Shown: positions 59,815 through 64,000 of the stretch, piece after piece
How positions within the stretch are numbered: the stretch's first letter is position 1
How the letters are laid out: each line of letters opens with the position of its first letter
NCBI GenBank assembly: GCA_022457155.1
Contig: JAJGOT010000214.1
Location: forward strand, 296,001 to 360,000
Origin: Cladopsammia gracilis
Lineage: Eukaryota > Cnidaria > Anthozoa > Scleractinia > Dendrophylliidae
Direction of reading: 5' to 3'
Length of the DNA stretch: 64,000 bases
Made by a program: the position numbers and the translations under genes
The notes under the pieces: model-generated
What the model saw: only the letters and a program-made list of their open reading frames with translations
Told to the model about the DNA's origin: nothing
Database searches by the model: none

Positions 59815-60010
59815 CTAACATTAGCCGTTCAAACGGCTGAATATTTTTTCCCAATGGATAACCCTAGCCGTTCGAACGGCTGAAGATTTTTTGAACGGCT
59901 AGTAGCAGCCGTTCGACCGGCCGAATTTTTTTAAACGGCTAATCACGGCCGTTCGAACGGCCTCCTACCGTTCGTGAACGGCTGATGAACGGCAAGGGAA
60001 CGACTCGAAC
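59815..60010. repeat. Array of CCGTTCGAACGG palindromes
   Basis: AGCCGTTCAAACGGCTGAA, AGCCGTTCGAACGGCTGAAG, AGCCGTTCGACCGGCCGAA, GGCCGTTCGAACGGCC and related halves, about ten half-sites in 190 bp, at intervals of ~20-50 bp. A stray half-site is at 58373. Confidence 0.85.
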
Positions 60011-60043
60011 GGAAAGCCCTTAGTATCGTTTTCGTGTGAGAGG

Positions 60044-60445
60044 TCACAAATGCTGATCGATAATTTTCTCGGCTGACCCAAAAGAAAGCTGAAACTTCGC
60101 CGATCTTAATTCTTCATAGGCAACAAGAGCCGCAGACATTCCAATACTTCTGGCTTCTGCTACCTGGTCGTCGATGATGCTTTGTAACGGAAAGACAAAC
60201 AACACTGTTTGATGCTGCCTTCTTCCAATATTTGCAGCAGCGGCAGCAAACAATTGAAATATAAAGCTTTTGCCATAGCCCGTCGGCAAAACAGCGAGGA
60301 CATCGCTACCTTTATGTAGTGCTTCAACTGCTTGACGTTGCTCGGGTTTCAATTCCACAACAAACTTCAGATATTTAGAAAAATTCTCGCACGCTTTATG
60401 AATGCAATCTCCTCCGCTCTCCGTCATTTTGTTTGTCTTGATCAC
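60044..60445 (-). pseudogene. RecQ-like DNA helicase N-terminal fragment
   Basis: A frame of up to 133 codons; the better start is probably the second Met (MTESGG). It has the Q motif region LKPEQRQAVEAL, a Walker A box VLPTGYGKSFIFQ and motif Ia, VLFVFPLQSIIDDQ. RecQ cores need about 350 residues with a DExH box, motifs III-VI and usually a zinc-binding domain. Here the frame stops after motif Ia and the sequence beyond is the palindrome array, so ATP hydrolysis and unwinding are not expected. It lies inside the 57991-60625 element, on the minus strand and reading away from the nearer (right) TIR. It is either a captured host exon or a remnant of the element's own helicase. Confidence 0.65.
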
Positions 60446-60566
60446 GACGCACGAAGAATGACAACGTCATCAACAAATTAAATTTCAACCAATCATCGTT
60501 TTCTGCACACATTTTGAGCGGAGACATTCAAACTTCTAAAACATCGTTGCAAGCTCTCGATCCTTT

Positions 60567-60594
60567 CCCTCCCCCTCCCCCTCCCCCTCCCCCA
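60567..60594. repeat. (CCCCCT)n tract
   Basis: CCTCCCCCTCCCCCTCCCCC adjacent to the right TIR. Confidence 0.85.
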
Positions 60595-61470
60595 AACCGG
60601 AACCCGAGAGCTTGCTCGCAGGCTAGGGATACTCAGAAGCCGCTATATGTTTTATTCTGTTATAGTGGAAAAAGAAGAGCTTTCAGGGATACAATCTTGC
60701 TTCGAGGAACTTCATACGTTTTTATCAATGCGGGAGATGTTTCTCACTTCGGGTTTCAGAACTGAAGAAGCGGAGATTTAAACAATTTCCAAGCAGTCGA
60801 GGGATTAAAAGGTAAAAGAAAATGCATTTTTCGATGACAATTTATGTTGATATCAATCTGTGATTGACTTAATTTTTTTTTTGTCGTTAGTTTTGGAGAA
60901 TTGTGTATAAAACGTGTTCAAATTCAGTTGCATTGATTTCTTAAATTTCAAAGACAGTTCGGCCTCGATGCGCTATAAATGGTACGCGTTTTGCTTTTAA
61001 ACATAAACTTATTGAGATTTGAATAAAAGTTTTCGAAAGAAGATTGTGTTGTACATTTTCATGTGTTTGTTCATTCATTACATAGGTTGAAAAGCGATTT
61101 TATGTAACTGAACAAAACAAGACTTGAATTTTTATAGTTTTAACTTCACTCGCGTCGCCTTATGCGAATATGTTTGTGTATTTTTTGCAATTGTGATTTC
61201 CAAATACGTTTCTCGGGCAATTTTTGATGCCCAACAGGTGCATTTTATTCGGAAATAAGTCATACTGTCATTCTAGACAGGGAAAAAGAAGTTGTTTTTG
61301 TGAACTTTTGTACTGTCTAAATGTACTGTGCAGACGGTCGCGTAATTCTGTGTACGAATATTGCATTTCCATGCGGCTAGATGGCATAAACCTAACTTAG
61401 AAACAATCCAATCATTGCCCAATCATTTCGTCAGATCTTATCAGAATTATCTGCACGTGTCTGTTAAATA

Positions 61471-61813
61471 CAGGTAACCCAAGCTCATAGTGCGAGAAAC
61501 CGTAAGTTTTAGTTCCTTTTGTGAGTTTTGTAATATAATCGTCACGTCACTCCTCTGAAACATCGAGTAACAGCTAAATAACATAAAAATGCCTTACCTT
61601 GTTTCCGTGTTGTATCATGGTCTTGTGTATGCGTGGGGATTTAGGCCATTTCAATAGCAATTTCATAGTATTTTAGTTCCACTGATGTCCTCTCTTTAAT
61701 ACGCTAGAAGGCTTCTCACACAAAGCGCCACTGTTACGCAACATTCACGTGACGATCATATTACAAAACTCATAAAAGATACTCAAAATACGGCTAGGAG
61801 CTTGGGTTACCTG
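61471..61813. mobile_element. 343-bp MITE, TIR CAGGTAACCCAAGCTC
   Basis: Perfect 16-bp inverted ends, with further inner inverted matches (TTGTAATATAATCGTCACGTCA and TGACGATCATATTACAA). Target duplication not resolved. Confidence 0.8.
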
Positions 61814-61944
61814 TGGTGTATCATGCTATGGTCATTTGACACGTCGAATGAGTTTTCCACTCATTCAATAAGTTGCAACAACAACAAATGTTGAACGATG
61901 TTGAACCGTGTATCATTCGTTTAAAAAAAAAAAATGCAGCTCTT

Positions 61945-62190
61945 CCCTTAGTCTCCTCAGTAGCCGCAACGCAGGAGCGTTGCGTGACGTCACAAATATT
62001 AGCTGCGTAGGAGACTACTCTTTTCCCGCCTCTTTCTCAGTCCCTCCTCGTTTGCTATCTCTTTTCGCTTCACGTCGCTTTCGCTAACTCCTAATTCGGT
62101 CGCGATCGCCGATCGCGTGATGCTCGCCCGCTCGACTATCCAGAGAGGGACTGCTAGCATCCTGAACCCGACCGATTGTTTCAAATCAGA
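61945..62190. repeat. GC-rich repeat with GGAGACTACTCTTTTCCCGC
   Basis: The palindromic GCAACGCAGGAGCGTTGC at 61968 and a CpG-rich block. A 61-codon minus frame (61999-62184) lies in it. Short open frames in such repeats are common; I do not call a gene. Confidence 0.45.
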
Positions 62191-62651
62191 GTTTTGGGAT
62201 GTGAATGTACTTGTACATTGCTCGGAGGACTATTTTTACGAGCAAGAAACCATGCATAGATCAATCGAAGAAACATTCAAAATACAGTAGAACATATTGG
62301 CCCACACGTTCCACTGCTTTGAGCAATAATAAAGATTTCCGCTTTATCGCGCACTCCATATAAGGATTTTAGAGTCAAAATTCAGATTTTGCAACTTGTA
62401 GAAGTGTTTGGTTTAATTTTGTTTCCTAGCAGATATCTATTTTCTTGGCAGTAAAACGAGGAATTTCCGAGCAATCTCCTGGAGGACTCGGAAATACTTT
62501 GGTTTAACAGGTTCGTGTACTCAGCTCATTTGACGTTTTAGCTAGGAAACTGTACTGAAATGTATCTTCAGACTCTTTTACTTTGACGGATTAATTAACG
62601 GGGACGAATTATCTTCCATACCCAGTGTTTTCGCGCATTTCATCAGTCTTA

Positions 62652-63123
62652 TGCTGTGTTCACACGAGGGCGAAACTTGTTTAGTCTGATCACGAATGAA
62701 ACAAGTTTCACTGTGAAATTTGTTCTCATCAGGCGGCACATTGCGCGAATTATGATCGAAACACGTTTATTCTGAGCATGATAGCAACAGCCTCACGAAG
62801 TAGTTTCGATCTAAGCCAGACGAAACACGTTAGCGCAAATGTCGTCTCCTTGTTGAACGCTGTAATGCTCTTCGTTCCCGAAGGGCTTGACAAGTGAAAT
62901 AAAACCACAAATCATGCAACAGCAAATTTGAGCTCTGTTTTATTTTCGGTTCATGTGTAATTATAAAGATTTTATGCGAGCTTTATTGCAATATGCTTGT
63001 TTCGTAAAACAGCATAAATTATAGAAGCAGACGTGAAGCGTGTGTTGCAAACATGTTTACGGGAAACGTGTTTCGTTGAAACATATTTACTCTTATTGTT
63101 TCGGTGCTGATGTAAACACAGCA
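62652..63123. mobile_element. 472-bp Harbinger-like MITE, TSD TTA
   Basis: Ends TGCTGTGTTCACAC and TGTAAACACAGCA, with TTA at 62649-62651 and 63124-63126. It is the compact relative of the outer shell at 46925-56152 and shows that element without the later insertions. Confidence 0.85.
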
Positions 63124-63129
63124 TTAGAA

Positions 63130-64000
63130 GCCTGTTGAGCAGTACAACTTGATCGTTTATAAACTAGCCCGCTATCTGAACGAGTTTCGCGTTTTTGCGT
63201 CGCGGTTCAGTTGTGCAATCGACCATCGTGGAAGGAACATCTGTTAATAGCAACTGATGTTTGTATCACCAGTTCTGTCGGCCGTAACTTTCGCATGTGG
63301 GCCATAACTTTCGGGAATTACTAGAAAGGTCCGAAAATTAACGTTACAGTCGGGTAGCCGTTACTTTCTGCTGACTTTTAGGGGAAAACTACTTTCGGAA
63401 CTCCACGGTATGTGAACTCTGTTCAATTGCAGTTTAAAAGCAGAAATGTGGAATTAAGGCATTATTAAATTTATATGTTTGTTTCACTTAATTCAAATTC
63501 TGTGTCATACATGTCATCACTGGTGTGACCTGGTCATCTAATGATTCTCAGATAATTTTGCCAACTTTTGAGATGTCAATAATTATAACTTTGGTATATT
63601 GCCGTCTCAAAAACCAGCCTGTGATTAGTTGAAAATTTCACCGTGGCAAATTTTGGATTTCTCGTATACAAAACCATGTGCAATGGTTATGAAACCTGAG
63701 AAATGTCTTTGTTCGATGTTTTTGTTATCGTTTTTCGGCCTTGACCCTGCACACCACAATAGATGGTGATCTTTTGTTCGAGCAACTGACCAATAGAAAT
63801 GGTGCTATTAGGTTATTCAGACATAGCGTGTGATCAAAAAAACAAAAGATGTGCAGGATTAAGTACGGTTCAACAAAAATTGTAGCTCTTTTGTTATCGC
63901 TATTGAAGTCTGCAAGGTTTCATAACAAAATTAAATGTAAAATTATTTCAAAGGAAGGGCAAAAATGTTGATTTCACTTTGCCTGAGGTTAAATGGCAGA
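63130..64000. other. No feature found
   Basis: No exon-like frame, TIR pair or tandem repeat recognised in the last ~870 bp. Confidence 0.4.

Larger units (their letters stand above)
57991..60625. mobile_element. 2.63-kb TIR element with 8-bp TSD GGGATACT carrying a helicase fragment
   Basis: TIRs TAGCCTGCGAGCAAGCTCTC (left, after one extra G) and its inverse at the right end; at least 23 bp. Perfect GGGATACT duplicates at 57983-57990 and 60626-60633. The 8-bp duplication fits hAT-, P- or Zisupton-like groups. No transposase frame is visible. It contains a ~400-bp tandem repeat, a palindrome array, a RecQ-like fragment and a (CCCCCT)n tract next to the right TIR. Confidence 0.85.
57625..61340 (+). 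repeat. Interspersed repeat R1, copy 2 (split by 57991-60625)
   Basis: 57625-57990 and 60626-61340 are contiguous in the copy at 10770-11760 (opposite strand). There the junction reads as a single ATACCAATTAAGGTATACTC. Confidence 0.75.

Noticed and set aside
61999..62184. 61-codon frame in a CpG-rich repeat
   Set aside because: No family features; the surrounding sequence looks like a repeat.

Overview
The window is eukaryotic DNA: AT-rich, with multi-exon genes using GT..AG introns, TATA-box promoters, AATAAA poly(A) signals and many nested transposons. The repeat content (DIRS-type and Penelope-like retroelements, PIF/Harbinger-like elements, a tRNA-type SINE, and short repeats with the GGTTTTGGTTTTACGA / AACCAATCAGAAGTAAAACC style) points to a cnidarian, most likely a hexacoral. 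That assignment is inference.

The main content is a one-strand (minus) array of six related small secreted-protein genes at 297-805 (5' end only), 3512-7803, 14517-17541, 21435-24569, 33772-37152 and 41769-44749. I assembled them exon by exon from splice sites. All five complete copies have five coding exons and intron phases 1-0-0-0. The first coding exon holds only 7 or 13 nt. Exon 2 encodes the signal peptide, a Cys and an amphipathic helix; exon 3 a short loop with a conserved W; exon 4 (62 or 66 codons) two helices; and the last exon a loop, a helix and a near-terminal Cys. From memory of vertebrate genes, this is the architecture of long-chain class I helical cytokines and hormones (growth hormone, EPO, G-CSF, IL-6). 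I propose a cnidarian four-helix cytokine-like cluster. Copies 1-4 are recent tandem duplicates; copies 5 and 6 are strongly diverged but keep the exon plan and key residues. This is the strongest candidate here for an undescribed system.

Layout: 1-8.9 kb, copies 1 and 2, with two nested MITEs in intron 4 of copy 2. 8.9-14.1 kb, a duplicated spacer carrying a 1.76-kb TTAA-flanked element. 14.1-25.75 kb, copies 3 and 4 with two further MITEs between them. 25.75-31.3 kb, a fold-back composite with a cnidarian-type ORF fragment, a LINE-derived retroposon and a TTAA MITE. 31.8-32.5 kb, MITE and Harbinger fragments. 33.7-37.2 kb, copy 5. 37.2-41.2 kb, essentially empty. 41.2-44.9 kb, copy 6 with a SINE and repeats, followed upstream by a ~310-bp tandem repeat. 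46.9-56.15 kb, a nested transposon stack: a Harbinger-like shell (CTA target duplication) holding a second Harbinger-like element with a Myb/SANT-like ORF and an 8.2-kb TIR element (AAT flanks), which itself holds a decayed DIRS retrotransposon and a truncated Penelope-like element with a hammerhead-like core. 57.6-61.4 kb, an old repeat split by a 2.6-kb TIR element (8-bp target duplication) carrying a RecQ-like helicase fragment, a ~400-bp tandem repeat and a palindrome array. 61.4-63.1 kb, more MITEs.

No rRNA, convincing tRNA or CRISPR was seen. All functional statements about the cytokine-like genes rest on gene architecture and motifs, not on a search.
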